NCBI RefSeq assembly: GCF_003201285.1
Contig: NZ_QICS01000015.1
Coordinates: forward strand, 22,393-86,392
Length of the DNA stretch: 64,000 bases
DNA from: Lachnotalea glycerini
GTDB lineage: Bacteria > Bacillota > Clostridia > Lachnospirales > Lachnospiraceae
Direction: 5' to 3'
The notes beneath the pieces were generated by a model. It saw nothing but the letters and a program-made list of their open reading frames with translations, was not told where the DNA came from and did not search any database. Positions 54,100 to 62,853 of the stretch are shown piece by piece. Every line of letters starts with the position of its first letter. The first letter of the stretch is position 1. Position numbers and translations under genes: made by a program.

Positions 54100-54630
54100 A
54101 TGAGTGAAATTATAGTTTATGGTAGCGAATATGGAACAACTGAGCGTTACGCAATTGAACTGGCTAACAGAATGAACATTAAGGCATTTAGTTATAAGAC
54201 GGTGAAAGACTTGTCAATATACGATACCATTATATATCTTGGTGGACTATATGCGGGCGGTATTTTAGGTTTATCAAAAACAGTAAAATTAATACCTGCA
54301 AATAGTAAGAAAACATTAATTCTCATAACGGTGGGTTTAGCAGATGTGAAAGATCCTACAAATACTGATAATATAAAATCATCTATTCAAAAACAGATAC
54401 CAAAAGAAATTTATGATTCGAGCAAAATATTTCATTTAAGGGGTGGCATAGATTATCAAAAGTTAAGTTTCAAACATAGAACTTTGATGAGTCTTTTGTA
54501 TAAAAAAGTAAAAAAAATACCGCTTGAAAGTCAGACGGCAGAAACAAAAGCCATGATTGATACGTACAATCAGAAAGTTTATTTTGTCGATTTAGAAAGT
54601 TTGAACGAAATCATAAAAAATATCTCATAA
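54100..54630 (+). CDS. Flavodoxin-domain protein
   Basis: About 176 residues. The N-terminus EIIVYGSEYGTTERYAIELA is the FMN phosphate-binding loop of flavodoxins (T-x-TT type), and the YDTIIYLGGLYAGGI segment follows. Related Lachnospiraceae proteins are menaquinone-like protoporphyrinogen oxidase or electron carrier homologues. The ATG at 54100 has GAAAGGA upstream. Redox partner unknown. Confidence 0.8.
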   Translation: MSEIIVYGSEYGTTERYAIELANRMNIKAFSYKTVKDLSIYDTIIYLGGLYAGGILGLSKTVKLIPANSKKTLILITVGLADVKDPTNTDNIKSSIQKQIPKEIYDSSKIFHLRGGIDYQKLSFKHRTLMSLLYKKVKKIPLESQTAETKAMIDTYNQKVYFVDLESLNEIIKNIS

Positions 54631-54718
54631 TATTAAGCTGAACAAGTTAACTTTGATAAACACTACCTTTTAAGGTAACTGTATCTATTTTCCTGCCTGT
54701 TATGTTCTGTTAAAAATA

Positions 54719-55525
54719 TTATTCTACTCCAATTGATATTTCAGTTATAAATTCATTACAATCATCTGTCATAAAGCTATTAATTAACTGATGTTCATAT
54801 ACATATCCTAAAATTGTAAAACAATTTTGCTCTGCGTAATCTAAAAGCTTTTGTATTGTTTCTGAAATCGTATCATATTTCCCTTTGTGGAATGTACACA
54901 GATATTCTCCTGAGGGGCGCTTAATTAAAGGAAGAGTATGATCAGGTTTATCCAATACTATAAAAAGTTCTCTGTTATTAAATTCACCTGTAGGTTTTAA
55001 AGAAACAATACAGCCATAATTCCATTTCATTGTAGAATAATCGCCAATATATTTATTGGCTAGTTTTGAAAAGGTTAAAGAAAAATCTTTGGTAATATCA
55101 GTTTTATCAATCGGAAAAGTATACAAATATTGTTCTTCAAAATACTTAAAATAATAAGGATTATTTTCTTTTAATCGAATACCATATTCAATTTGTTTCA
55201 GTGTCTGGTCAAGTGTATTTTTTGCCGTTTCCAGTTCTGCAATCTTGTGATTTAAAGTTCGAATCTGAGAGCTTAATAAATCAATTGTCGTTGGAATAGA
55301 ATGTTCATTTAAATAGTTATGAATGTTTTTAAGTTCAATTCCGCTGGTTTTTAAGGCAAGTATCAGATAAAGATAAAAGAATTGTTCTATAGAATAATAG
55401 CGGTATAATGTATTTGGATCAATATGGTCAGGTTTAATTAGACCGATTTTATCATAAAAAATCAAGGTTTGTTTTGATATATTAAATAATTTGCTAACTT
55501 GTCCTGAGGTAAAATATATATTCAT
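54719..55525 (-). CDS. MerR family regulator with GyrI-like effector domain
   Basis: A 268-residue regulator of the BmrR type. The N-terminal MerR helix-turn-helix reads TSGQVSKLFNISKQTLIFYD with YYSIEQF after it, then a coiled coil and a C-terminal GyrI/BmrR-like effector domain (residues about 115-268). It is divergent from the riboswitch operon. The plus-strand promoter between them (55551-55580) has a long 18-base spacer with a palindrome, as expected for a MerR target. Confidence 0.9.
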   Translation of the reverse strand: MNIYFTSGQVSKLFNISKQTLIFYDKIGLIKPDHIDPNTLYRYYSIEQFFYLYLILALKTSGIELKNIHNYLNEHSIPTTIDLLSSQIRTLNHKIAELETAKNTLDQTLKQIEYGIRLKENNPYYFKYFEEQYLYTFPIDKTDITKDFSLTFSKLANKYIGDYSTMKWNYGCIVSLKPTGEFNNRELFIVLDKPDHTLPLIKRPSGEYLCTFHKGKYDTISETIQKLLDYAEQNCFTILGYVYEHQLINSFMTDDCNEFITEISIGVE

Positions 55526-55550
55526 AAAAAATCCTTCCTTAAAAACTTCT

Positions 55551-55580
55551 TGACTATATAGTTACTATATAGTTTATAAT
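55551..55580 (+). promoter_or_regulatory. Promoter of the riboswitch-methyltransferase-transporter operon
   Basis: TTGACT and TATAAT are separated by 18 bases. The spacer contains ACTATATAGT (55564-55573), a perfect palindrome, and lies about 30 bases from the MerR start. The long spacer and central palindrome suggest MerR-type control in addition to the riboswitch. Confidence 0.6.
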
Positions 55581-55626
55581 GAATTATGTCAAATAAAATA
55601 ATAAAAAGTCATAAGAGCAATTAATT

Positions 55627-55752
55627 TGCAACAGGGAATCAGTATGCCTGAACAGTCCCGCTACCGTGAAAGCTAGTTACATACATTAAGTCACTGAAGA
55701 AATTTGGGAAGACGTATGGAGCGTTTGAAGCTTAAGTCGGAATACCTGCTTA
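55627..55752 (+). ncRNA. Cobalamin riboswitch
   Basis: The conserved B12-box elements occur in order: CAGGGAATCAGTATGCC, GAACAGTCCCGCTACCGTGA, AAGTCACTGAAG, TTTGGGAAGACG and finally AAGTCGGAATACCTGC. The 5' P2-P3 region is shorter than usual. Binding of a cobamide would favour the terminator at 55811 and lower expression of the downstream operon. Confidence 0.93.
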
Positions 55753-55770
55753 TGGTGATAGGTTTTTTAC

Positions 55771-55840
55771 GAGAGATGAAAGACCTGTTTATTGATGTAC
55801 CTATAATTCAAAGCATCTCTCTTTAGAGGTGCTTTTTTTG
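55771..55840 (+). terminator. Terminator/antiterminator expression platform of the cobalamin riboswitch
   Basis: AAGCATCTCT (55811) pairs with AGAGGTGCTT and is followed by TTTTT, forming the terminator. GAGAGATG (55771-55778) is complementary to CATCTCTC (55814-55821), the left arm of that terminator, so it can form a mutually exclusive antiterminator. Confidence 0.8.
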
Positions 55841-55857
55841 CGCAAAGGTGGAATTAT

Positions 55858-56607
55858 ATGAGAAAAAGAATCAAAAATTATTGGGAAGGAGAGGCAGCTT
55901 TATACTGCAATTCTTTTCCAATAGAACAAATATACACACCAATAGTGAATAATTGGGCTAATGTAATTTTAAAACAATATAATTATGTTGGAAAACCAGT
56001 TGATATACTGGAACTTGGTTCAGGAACAGGATGTTTGCTTTTGGCATTATCTAAGACAGAAAATAATGTAACTGGCATAGATATATCTAATAGAATGATT
56101 AATATAACAAAAGATCGGATCAAAAAAGCAGGAGCATTGGCGAAAACTATGCAAATGGATGCAGAACTGCTTTTGTATGAAGACGATTCATTTGACATAA
56201 TAATTGGAGACAATCTCTTATGGACATTAAGCAATCCGTTTGAAGCGTATAAAGAATGGTACCGAGTACTGAAGCCAAATGGAAAAATATTTATATTTGA
56301 CGCAAACTGGAATTTATGGAGATTTGACAAAGAACTTTATAAAAAATATCAAGAATACCAAAAATATTTGATTTATAAGTATAAGCGTGGAACACACATA
56401 TATTGTAATCAGGTAGAGGGAGAAGAGATTGATAAAATATTGTATTTAAGTGATAAAAAGAGACCAGAGTGGGACATAAATGCAATGAAACAAATAGGAT
56501 ATAGAAATGTTTATACATGGATGGATGTTTCATCTTTGGTATGGGACAAAACAACATTAGAATATAACAAACAAACACTGCCGTTTATGGTTTGTGGAGA
56601 AAAATAG
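55858..56607 (+). CDS. Class I SAM-dependent methyltransferase, paralogue 1
   Basis: A 249-residue methyltransferase. The SAM-binding motif I is ILELGSGTGCLLLALS, motif II region NVTGIDISNRMI and the later DDSFDIIIGDN and RVLKPNGKIFIFD are typical of the Methyltransf_11 group. The start RKRIKNYWEGEAALYC matches that of the next protein. It is the first gene after the cobalamin riboswitch. The acceptor is unknown; its position suggests a small molecule linked to metal or corrinoid uptake, which is inference. Confidence 0.9.
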   Translation: MRKRIKNYWEGEAALYCNSFPIEQIYTPIVNNWANVILKQYNYVGKPVDILELGSGTGCLLLALSKTENNVTGIDISNRMINITKDRIKKAGALAKTMQMDAELLLYEDDSFDIIIGDNLLWTLSNPFEAYKEWYRVLKPNGKIFIFDANWNLWRFDKELYKKYQEYQKYLIYKYKRGTHIYCNQVEGEEIDKILYLSDKKRPEWDINAMKQIGYRNVYTWMDVSSLVWDKTTLEYNKQTLPFMVCGEK

Positions 56608-56620
56608 GAGGATAATTGCT

Positions 56621-57382
56621 ATGGATATGAACAAAAGAATTAAAAATTATTGGGAAGGAGAAGCTGCTGTATATAGTGAAGGGATTGAAGAGGAATTAAT
56701 GGGATTTCAAAGGAAAGCATGGAGAGAGATAATACTTGAAAACAGCCCAGATTATTTAAAAGAAAACGAAGCTCTTAATATTCTTGATATCGGAACAGGG
56801 CCTGGATTTTTCCCAATCATTTTAAGCGAAGCTGGACATAATGTGACAGCAATCGATATTACTGAAAATATGATTCGTTATGCCAAAGAAAATTTAAAAA
56901 AAGAAGGATTAACAGCACAACTTCAAACAATGAACAGCCAGTCACTTGATTTTAAAGATAATACATTTGATATGGCTATATGCAGAAATATTACATGGAC
57001 ATTAGATGATCCATATTCAGCTTATCAAGAGTGGTTTAGGGTATTAAAGCCAGGTGGAAAATTGTTGATTTTTGATGCTTGCTGGTATCTTTATTTATTT
57101 GATGAAGAGCTTAAGAAAAAGCATGAAGAAAATCAGAAACGGATAAAAGAAAAATATTTAAGGGATATTCATGAACATAAAGATCCAGAAGAGGGAGATG
57201 CATTAGGAAAATCATTATTTATGAGTGATAAATACAGACCTCAATGGGATTTAAAAGCATTAATTGAAATTGGATTTTCAAAAGTTTTTGCAACAGTAGA
57301 TATTACAAAACGGGTTTGGGATGATTTTGGAAGAGAATTAAATGGAGATACACCACAATTTATGGTCGGAGGTGAAAAGTAA
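56621..57382 (+). CDS. Class I SAM-dependent methyltransferase, paralogue 2
   Basis: A 253-residue methyltransferase clearly related to the preceding one (NKRIKNYWEGEAA start, LNILDIGTGPGFFPI motif I, RVLKPGGKLLIFDACWYLYL, PQWDLKALIEIGF). It arose by tandem duplication. GGAGG precedes the ATG, and the upstream paralogue ends 13 bases before. The two have diverged enough to suggest different acceptors or successive methylations of one product. Confidence 0.9.
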   Translation: MDMNKRIKNYWEGEAAVYSEGIEEELMGFQRKAWREIILENSPDYLKENEALNILDIGTGPGFFPIILSEAGHNVTAIDITENMIRYAKENLKKEGLTAQLQTMNSQSLDFKDNTFDMAICRNITWTLDDPYSAYQEWFRVLKPGGKLLIFDACWYLYLFDEELKKKHEENQKRIKEKYLRDIHEHKDPEEGDALGKSLFMSDKYRPQWDLKALIEIGFSKVFATVDITKRVWDDFGRELNGDTPQFMVGGEK

Positions 57383-57443
57383 AAGGCCTTTTCAATGCGT
57401 GAGTTAAAAAATTGTGAATAACATAGAAAGCTCAGGAAAACAT

Positions 57444-58370
57444 ATGTTTCAATTTATTTTTAAACGAATAGTCCAGTTAATACCAATTTTGTTTATAGTA
57501 TCCATAATAACATTTTCGTTAAGCAGTTTTAGTGCAGGTGACGCGGCCAGAGTACTTGCAGAAAGGGAATATATCAGACCAAATACAAAAGAAATTGAAC
57601 TTGTGCGTGTTAAATATGGCTTGGATAAGCCATTACCTGTTCAGTACTGTAATTGGCTTAAGAAAGTGTTTAAAGGTGATTTTGGTAATTCTTATAAAAA
57701 TAACAAACCAGTTTTGGGCGAAATGATATATTATTTTCCTAATACTGTAAAGCTATCCCTTGGTGCAATAATAATTGTAATCTGTATCTCTATACCAGTT
57801 GGAATTATATCTGCTTTAAAACCGAACAGTATATTTGATTATGTGGGAAGATTTTTTTCATTTTTTTCTGCATCCGTTCCATCTTTCTGGGTAGGCTTGA
57901 TATTGTTATATGTTTTGGGAGCCAAACTGAAATTCATATCAGTTTTGGGAGGAAGAAATCAAGGAATTTTAATACCGGCATTCACTATGGCTTTTGGCAT
58001 GTGCGGAGCAAATATAAGATTAATGAAAGCTAGTATAACTGAAGTATTAAATAAAGGATATATGCAAGCTGCGAAAGCAAAAGGAATTTCTTGTATAAGA
58101 CTTTATTGCAAACATGGATTAAAGAATGCGATACTTCCTATTTTGACGAAAACAGGAATCATGTTTAGCGGCTTTTTATGTGGTGCTTCCATTATAGAAT
58201 CAATATTTTCTATATCGGGAATTGGAAAATATGCACTTGATGCAGTTATAACAAAAGATGTTCCGGTAATTCAGGGTTATGTAATGCTTATGGCAGTTAT
58301 AGTAGTAGTAATAAATTTGGCAGTTGATATTTTGTATTCGTTGATTGACCCAAGAATTAAAGTGCAGTAG
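57444..58370 (+). CDS. nikB: Nickel/peptide ABC transporter permease (NikB/DppB type)
   Basis: A 308-residue permease of the OppB/DppB/NikB family. Start MFQFIFKRIVQLIPILFI is typical, GDFGNSYKNNKPVLGEM is the conserved loop and YMQAAKAKGISCIRLYCKHG the ATPase-docking loop. The ATG at 57444 has AGGAAA upstream and fits the family better than the GTG at 57414. It pairs with the next permease. Substrate specificity is set by the binding protein at 61026. Confidence 0.9.
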   Translation: MFQFIFKRIVQLIPILFIVSIITFSLSSFSAGDAARVLAEREYIRPNTKEIELVRVKYGLDKPLPVQYCNWLKKVFKGDFGNSYKNNKPVLGEMIYYFPNTVKLSLGAIIIVICISIPVGIISALKPNSIFDYVGRFFSFFSASVPSFWVGLILLYVLGAKLKFISVLGGRNQGILIPAFTMAFGMCGANIRLMKASITEVLNKGYMQAAKAKGISCIRLYCKHGLKNAILPILTKTGIMFSGFLCGASIIESIFSISGIGKYALDAVITKDVPVIQGYVMLMAVIVVVINLAVDILYSLIDPRIKVQ

Positions 58371-58382
58371 GGAGGCAGGCAA

Positions 58383-59204
58383 TTGACTAAAAAAATTCTA
58401 AAACAAAAAGGTTTCATAATTGGACTGGCTATTGTTATATTTTTTATACTGATTGCAGTTTTTGCACCATATATTGCACCCAATAATCCTTTGGAAATGA
58501 ATATTTCTTGTAAATTACAAAAGCCAAGTTCTCAATATTGGTTAGGGACAGATAATCTTGGAAGATGTATTGCTTCGCGCATCATTTGGGGGGCACGTTC
58601 CACTTTGCTATATAGCATGACTGTTTTGACCGCTATCGTTATTGTAAGTATTCCAATTGGACTAATATCTGGTTATGTGGGTGGAAGAACAGATGCAGTT
58701 ATTATGAGAGTTATTGATATTATAATGGCAATTCCAAGTTTTATGTTAGTATTAGCTGTGGCAGGTACGTTAGGAGCCAGTGCCAGAAATATGATAATAG
58801 CAATGTCATCTGTTTGGTGGGCGGGTTACGCAAGAATAATTCGTGGTATGGCGATTGAAGTGAAACAGAAAGATTTTATTTTAGCATTAAAATCGGCAGG
58901 CTGTTCTCATGTTAAAATTATAACAAAGCATATATTTAAAAATATTGCAGAACCAATTATTGTATTGGCAACATTAGAACTTGGTTCCATTATACTTGCA
59001 ATTGCGAGTTTTTCATTTATCGGGTTGGGCGCTCAGCCTCCAACCCCTGAATGGGGAATTATGATCAGCGATAGTAAAGATTATATTCAGTCACAGCCAC
59101 AGCTTATGATATATCCGGGAATAGCAATTATAATAACAGTGATAGGCTTTAATATGTTAGGAGAAGGATTGAAAAATGCTTTTGGAAGAAAGTTGTATGA
59201 ATGA
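58383..59204 (+). CDS. nikC: Nickel/peptide ABC transporter permease (NikC/DppC type)
   Basis: A 273-residue permease of the OppC/NikC family. LGTDNLGRCIASRIIWGARST and MAIPSFMLVLAVAGTLG are hallmark segments; the docking loop is ILALKSAGCSHVKIITKHIF. The start is TTG with GGAGG upstream. Its end overlaps the ATPase gene by 8 bases. Confidence 0.9.
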   Translation: MTKKILKQKGFIIGLAIVIFFILIAVFAPYIAPNNPLEMNISCKLQKPSSQYWLGTDNLGRCIASRIIWGARSTLLYSMTVLTAIVIVSIPIGLISGYVGGRTDAVIMRVIDIIMAIPSFMLVLAVAGTLGASARNMIIAMSSVWWAGYARIIRGMAIEVKQKDFILALKSAGCSHVKIITKHIFKNIAEPIIVLATLELGSIILAIASFSFIGLGAQPPTPEWGIMISDSKDYIQSQPQLMIYPGIAIIITVIGFNMLGEGLKNAFGRKLYE

Positions 59205-59979
59205 TAAAGAGGTTTTGAAAATTGAAAATTTATTTGTTCATTTTGGGACTGGAAGTAAAAAAGAAGCGGTGAATGGTGTAAGCTTAACAGTACAAAAAGG
59301 AAAGATTACAGCATTGATTGGAGAAAGTGGATGCGGGAAAACAACAGTAGCCCTTGCAGTCATGGGGCTTTTAGGAAAACAGGATGAAGTAAAATGGAGT
59401 AAATTAGAAATATGTCAAAATATGATTCAAAATATTTCTTTTAGAAAGTGGCAGTTCATTAGAGGGAATAAAGTTAGTATGATTTTTCAAGATCCTTTAG
59501 ATTCTTTGGATCCCTTATTTACAGTAGGCAATCAGATAATAGAAGGAATCAGGTCACATCAAAAAGTATCGAAAAAACAAGCTTATAATCTTGCAGTAAA
59601 ACAGCTCAAAAATTTGCAATTTGAAGATGCAGAAAGAATTATGAAATGCTATCCTTTTGAGTTGAGCGGAGGAATGTGTCAAAGAGTAATGATAGCTATT
59701 GCTATTTTGGCAAGACCTGGATTACTTATCGCAGATGAACCGACAACTGCATTAGATGTTACAGTGCAAGCAGAAATTTTAAAGCAGATATATCAAATGA
59801 GCCGCAACTATAATATGGGAGTATTATTTATCACACATGATTTAGGCGTAGTTGCAGAAATTGCTGATAACGTTTACATAATGCACAATGGAAAGATTAT
59901 TGAAGATGGGAACGTTGAGAAAATTTTTAATCATCCAGTACAAAATTATACAAAAGCACTTCTTGAATCAATTTTATAG
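59197..59979 (+). CDS. nikD: Nickel/peptide ABC transporter ATP-binding protein (NikD/DppD type)
   Basis: A 260-residue ATPase. Walker A is GESGCGKTTVALAVMG, signature LSGGMCQRVMIAIAI, Walker B LLIADEPTTALD. The ATG at 59197 lies in ATGAATGA with the permease stop; GGAAG is upstream. It lacks the long C-terminal zinc-binding tail present in the next protein. Confidence 0.92.
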   Translation: MNDKEVLKIENLFVHFGTGSKKEAVNGVSLTVQKGKITALIGESGCGKTTVALAVMGLLGKQDEVKWSKLEICQNMIQNISFRKWQFIRGNKVSMIFQDPLDSLDPLFTVGNQIIEGIRSHQKVSKKQAYNLAVKQLKNLQFEDAERIMKCYPFELSGGMCQRVMIAIAILARPGLLIADEPTTALDVTVQAEILKQIYQMSRNYNMGVLFITHDLGVVAEIADNVYIMHNGKIIEDGNVEKIFNHPVQNYTKALLESIL

Positions 59980-59991
59980 AAGGGAGTTAAT

Positions 59992-60954
59992 ATGCCAGCC
60001 TTGATAAAAGCCTTACAAGTTAGTAAGCAGTTTGAAAAAAACGAATTATTTGTTAAAAACAAATTGGTTACGGCAGTAAATAATATATCTTTGGAAATTG
60101 AAAAAGGAAAAACAATAGGTCTTATTGGAGAAAGTGGAAGTGGAAAAAGTACGTTTGGAAGAATGCTATGTGGATTGGAAAATGTAACAGAAGGTGAAAT
60201 TTATTTTAAGGAAAATTCCATCACAAATCTAACATTAAAGAAAATGAAACCATATAGGAAAAATATACAGATGATTTTTCAAAGCAGTTCAACTATATTT
60301 GATACATTCTATACAATTGGCGAAAGTCTTGAGGAAATACTTTTGAATAATGAAACAATTTCAAAGGCAGAGAGTAATTTAAGAATAAACAAAATTTTAG
60401 AACAGGTTGGTTTGTCTAAAGAGTATAGAAATAGATATGCTTATCAGTTAAGCGGTGGAGAAAAGCAAAGAGTTAATATTGCAAGAGCGTTGGTTATAAA
60501 TCCTGAATTTGTAGTTTGTGATGAACCTGTATCAAGTCTTGATTTTACAATAAGAAAACAGATACTAAATTTATTGAATAATCTGAAAAATAATATGGGG
60601 CTTACTTATTTATTCATTACACATGATTTGTCAACTATTCAATATGTATGCGACAGCGTGGTAATTATGTACAAAGGAAAAATTGTAGAATATATGGATG
60701 ATATCAGCCAGTTGGGAAAAATAGCAATGCATCCTTATACAAGTATTTTGCTGCAATCAATTCCGACAACAAATCCGTTGAATAAAAAAATATGTATGAT
60801 GGAGGAGAAACAAAGCAATTTATTTATTAAAAAAAGTGTTAAAGGATGTATTTTTGCTGATAGATGCCCCCAAAAAGAGGAAAAGTGTTTAAACAAGGAA
60901 CCAGATTTAAGAGAAGTTGCATCAGGACATAAAATTGCCTGTTGTGTTTATTGA
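59992..60954 (+). CDS. nikE: Nickel/peptide ABC transporter ATP-binding protein (NikE/DppF type)
   Basis: A 320-residue ATPase. Walker A is GESGSGKSTFGRML, signature LSGGEKQRVNIARAL, Walker B VVCDEPVSSLD. The C-terminal extension has CIFADRCPQKEEKCLNKEPD and ACC, the Cys-rich oligopeptide/dipeptide transporter tail. Works with NikD-like protein to drive uptake. GGGAG precedes the ATG. Confidence 0.92.
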   Translation: MPALIKALQVSKQFEKNELFVKNKLVTAVNNISLEIEKGKTIGLIGESGSGKSTFGRMLCGLENVTEGEIYFKENSITNLTLKKMKPYRKNIQMIFQSSSTIFDTFYTIGESLEEILLNNETISKAESNLRINKILEQVGLSKEYRNRYAYQLSGGEKQRVNIARALVINPEFVVCDEPVSSLDFTIRKQILNLLNNLKNNMGLTYLFITHDLSTIQYVCDSVVIMYKGKIVEYMDDISQLGKIAMHPYTSILLQSIPTTNPLNKKICMMEEKQSNLFIKKSVKGCIFADRCPQKEEKCLNKEPDLREVASGHKIACCVY

Positions 60955-61025
60955 GATAATGAGGAGTATACATTTAATAATGTTTTGAAATATCTTATTC
61001 AAATAAAAAATAGTGGAGAGAAAAA

Positions 61026-62648
61026 ATGAAAAGAAAAAAATTCAAAAGAATGAAAAGAATTGTTAGCATGCTACTGGTTATGATTATCTCATTTACAGGT
61101 TGTTCATCGAATAACAAAAAAGTACAAACTTCAGAAACAGAAACGGCAGAAACAGCAAAAACAACAGAAGTTTCAGACAGTGATGAAAAAGTTATAACAG
61201 TTATGATAAGCGCAGATTTAAATCCAGAATTAGGAGATCCTACAACGTCAGGAACAGATTTTTCCCTCTATGAGATGATATATGAGCCATTAGTGAAATA
61301 CGGAGAAAATGGGGAATATGTACCTGCACTTGCTGAAAGTTGGGATGTGAGTTCTGATGGTACAGAATATACATTCTATCTTCGTAAAGATGTTAAGTTT
61401 TCTGATGGAACAAATTTTAATGCAGACAGTGTAATTTATAGTGCCCAAAAGTGGGATGCGAAGAGTTTCTCATCCCCAATGACAGGAATAGAAAAAATCG
61501 ATGATTATACTATTAAAATTACGTTTGAAGATAATTGTTATCCGTGTCTGACAGAACTTACATATCCAAGACCATACCGTATTGCAGCCGAATCTGCTTA
61601 TGATAAAAATGGTGAATTTACAATGATGATTGGAACGGGTGAATGGATGGTGGAAAGCTATATCCCTGAAGAAGAAACTGTTTTGGTGCCAAATCCATAT
61701 TACTATGGTGAAGCACCTAATGTAGATAAAATTATTATTAAGAAAGTAGAGGATGGGCAATCTAGAGTTATGGCTTTGCAAAGCCAAGAAGCGGATATAT
61801 CATTAGCAAGTATTCCGGAAGACAGTATGTCTGTAATTGAAAATGAAGCGAATCTTGATATTCTTAAAGCGGAAGGAACGATGGGATTTTTCCTAATGTT
61901 TAACGAAAAAAATTCAATTTTGCAGGATGTAAATGTAAGAAAAGCATTAAATTATGCGGTAGATAAAGAAAGTATCGTAAATGATTTGCTTGATGGTCAA
62001 GGCACACCAGCAATCGGAATACTCCCACAGACGGTACCATATGTTACAGAAAGCAACAGTGAAGGATATGAGTACAATATTGAAAAAGCGAAACAATTAC
62101 TCAGTGAAGCAGGTTATGAAGATAGCGATGGTGATGGATTTGTTGAAAAAGATGGCGAAAAATTGTCATTAAATCTTGTATTTCAATCAGAAGAATACTC
62201 TTCATGGAAATCATTATGTGAATATTTACAATCTGAATATGCTAAAATTGGTGTTGAGATTAACTTAGATTTAAAAGAATCAGCAGCATATTATGATTCA
62301 ATCTGGACAAACAGGGATTTTGACATGATTATTTACAGAACATATGAGGATTCATGGAATCCACATGGTTTTTTACGCTCAATGTTTTCATACTCTGATG
62401 ACGCTTCCGGAATTTGCTGGTCAGATGAAACTTTGAATCAATATTTAGATGAAGTAGTCAAGATTCAAGATGAAGAAGAACGTCAGGCAAAATACGATGA
62501 AATATTTAAGCTTATTAGTGATAAGGCACTTACAGTTCCATTATATTATCCATTGCGTGAATATGTATATAATACCCGTCTTACAAATTTAGTGGCAGCA
62601 CCTACGTCATATGAATCTTTAGAATGGAACTTAATAAACATTGAATAA
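61026..62648 (+). CDS. nikA: NikA-like substrate-binding lipoprotein (nickel/cobalt or metal-chelate)
   Basis: A 540-residue cluster C binding protein. Lipobox SFTGCSS. The family core includes YEMIYEPLVKYG, TYPRPYRIAAESAY (the RPxR Arg near E. coli NikA Arg137) and IYRTYEDSWNPHGFLRSM, similar to NikA's H-x-T-W...DPHAF region. That points to a metal-chelate ligand rather than peptides. A Thr/Glu-rich linker follows the signal. It ends the operon. Which metal or chelate is bound is not readable, but the cobalamin riboswitch suggests cobalt or a B12-saving metal. Confidence 0.88.
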   Translation: MKRKKFKRMKRIVSMLLVMIISFTGCSSNNKKVQTSETETAETAKTTEVSDSDEKVITVMISADLNPELGDPTTSGTDFSLYEMIYEPLVKYGENGEYVPALAESWDVSSDGTEYTFYLRKDVKFSDGTNFNADSVIYSAQKWDAKSFSSPMTGIEKIDDYTIKITFEDNCYPCLTELTYPRPYRIAAESAYDKNGEFTMMIGTGEWMVESYIPEEETVLVPNPYYYGEAPNVDKIIIKKVEDGQSRVMALQSQEADISLASIPEDSMSVIENEANLDILKAEGTMGFFLMFNEKNSILQDVNVRKALNYAVDKESIVNDLLDGQGTPAIGILPQTVPYVTESNSEGYEYNIEKAKQLLSEAGYEDSDGDGFVEKDGEKLSLNLVFQSEEYSSWKSLCEYLQSEYAKIGVEINLDLKESAAYYDSIWTNRDFDMIIYRTYEDSWNPHGFLRSMFSYSDDASGICWSDETLNQYLDEVVKIQDEEERQAKYDEIFKLISDKALTVPLYYPLREYVYNTRLTNLVAAPTSYESLEWNLINIE

Positions 62649-62671
62649 TAATTAAATTTAATATTTAAAAT

Positions 62672-62701
62672 AAAGAGTGGCCACAATAGTCACTCTTTTT
62701 A
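62672..62701 (+). terminator. Terminator of the riboswitch operon
   Basis: AAAGAGTG and CACTCTTT form the stem with an 11-base loop, followed by TTTATAT. It lies 23 bases past the binding-protein gene. Confidence 0.8.
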
Positions 62702-62853
62702 TATCTATACAACTAATTATATTATTGATTATATAAATATATAATGATATATTATATAAATGTATTTGAATAGGTATAAGCAATCCGTTGGGAAAATGGT
62801 ATTTGGAGCATTTGCTTGACAAATAATTGATAGAATATAATATAGGGGGCATT

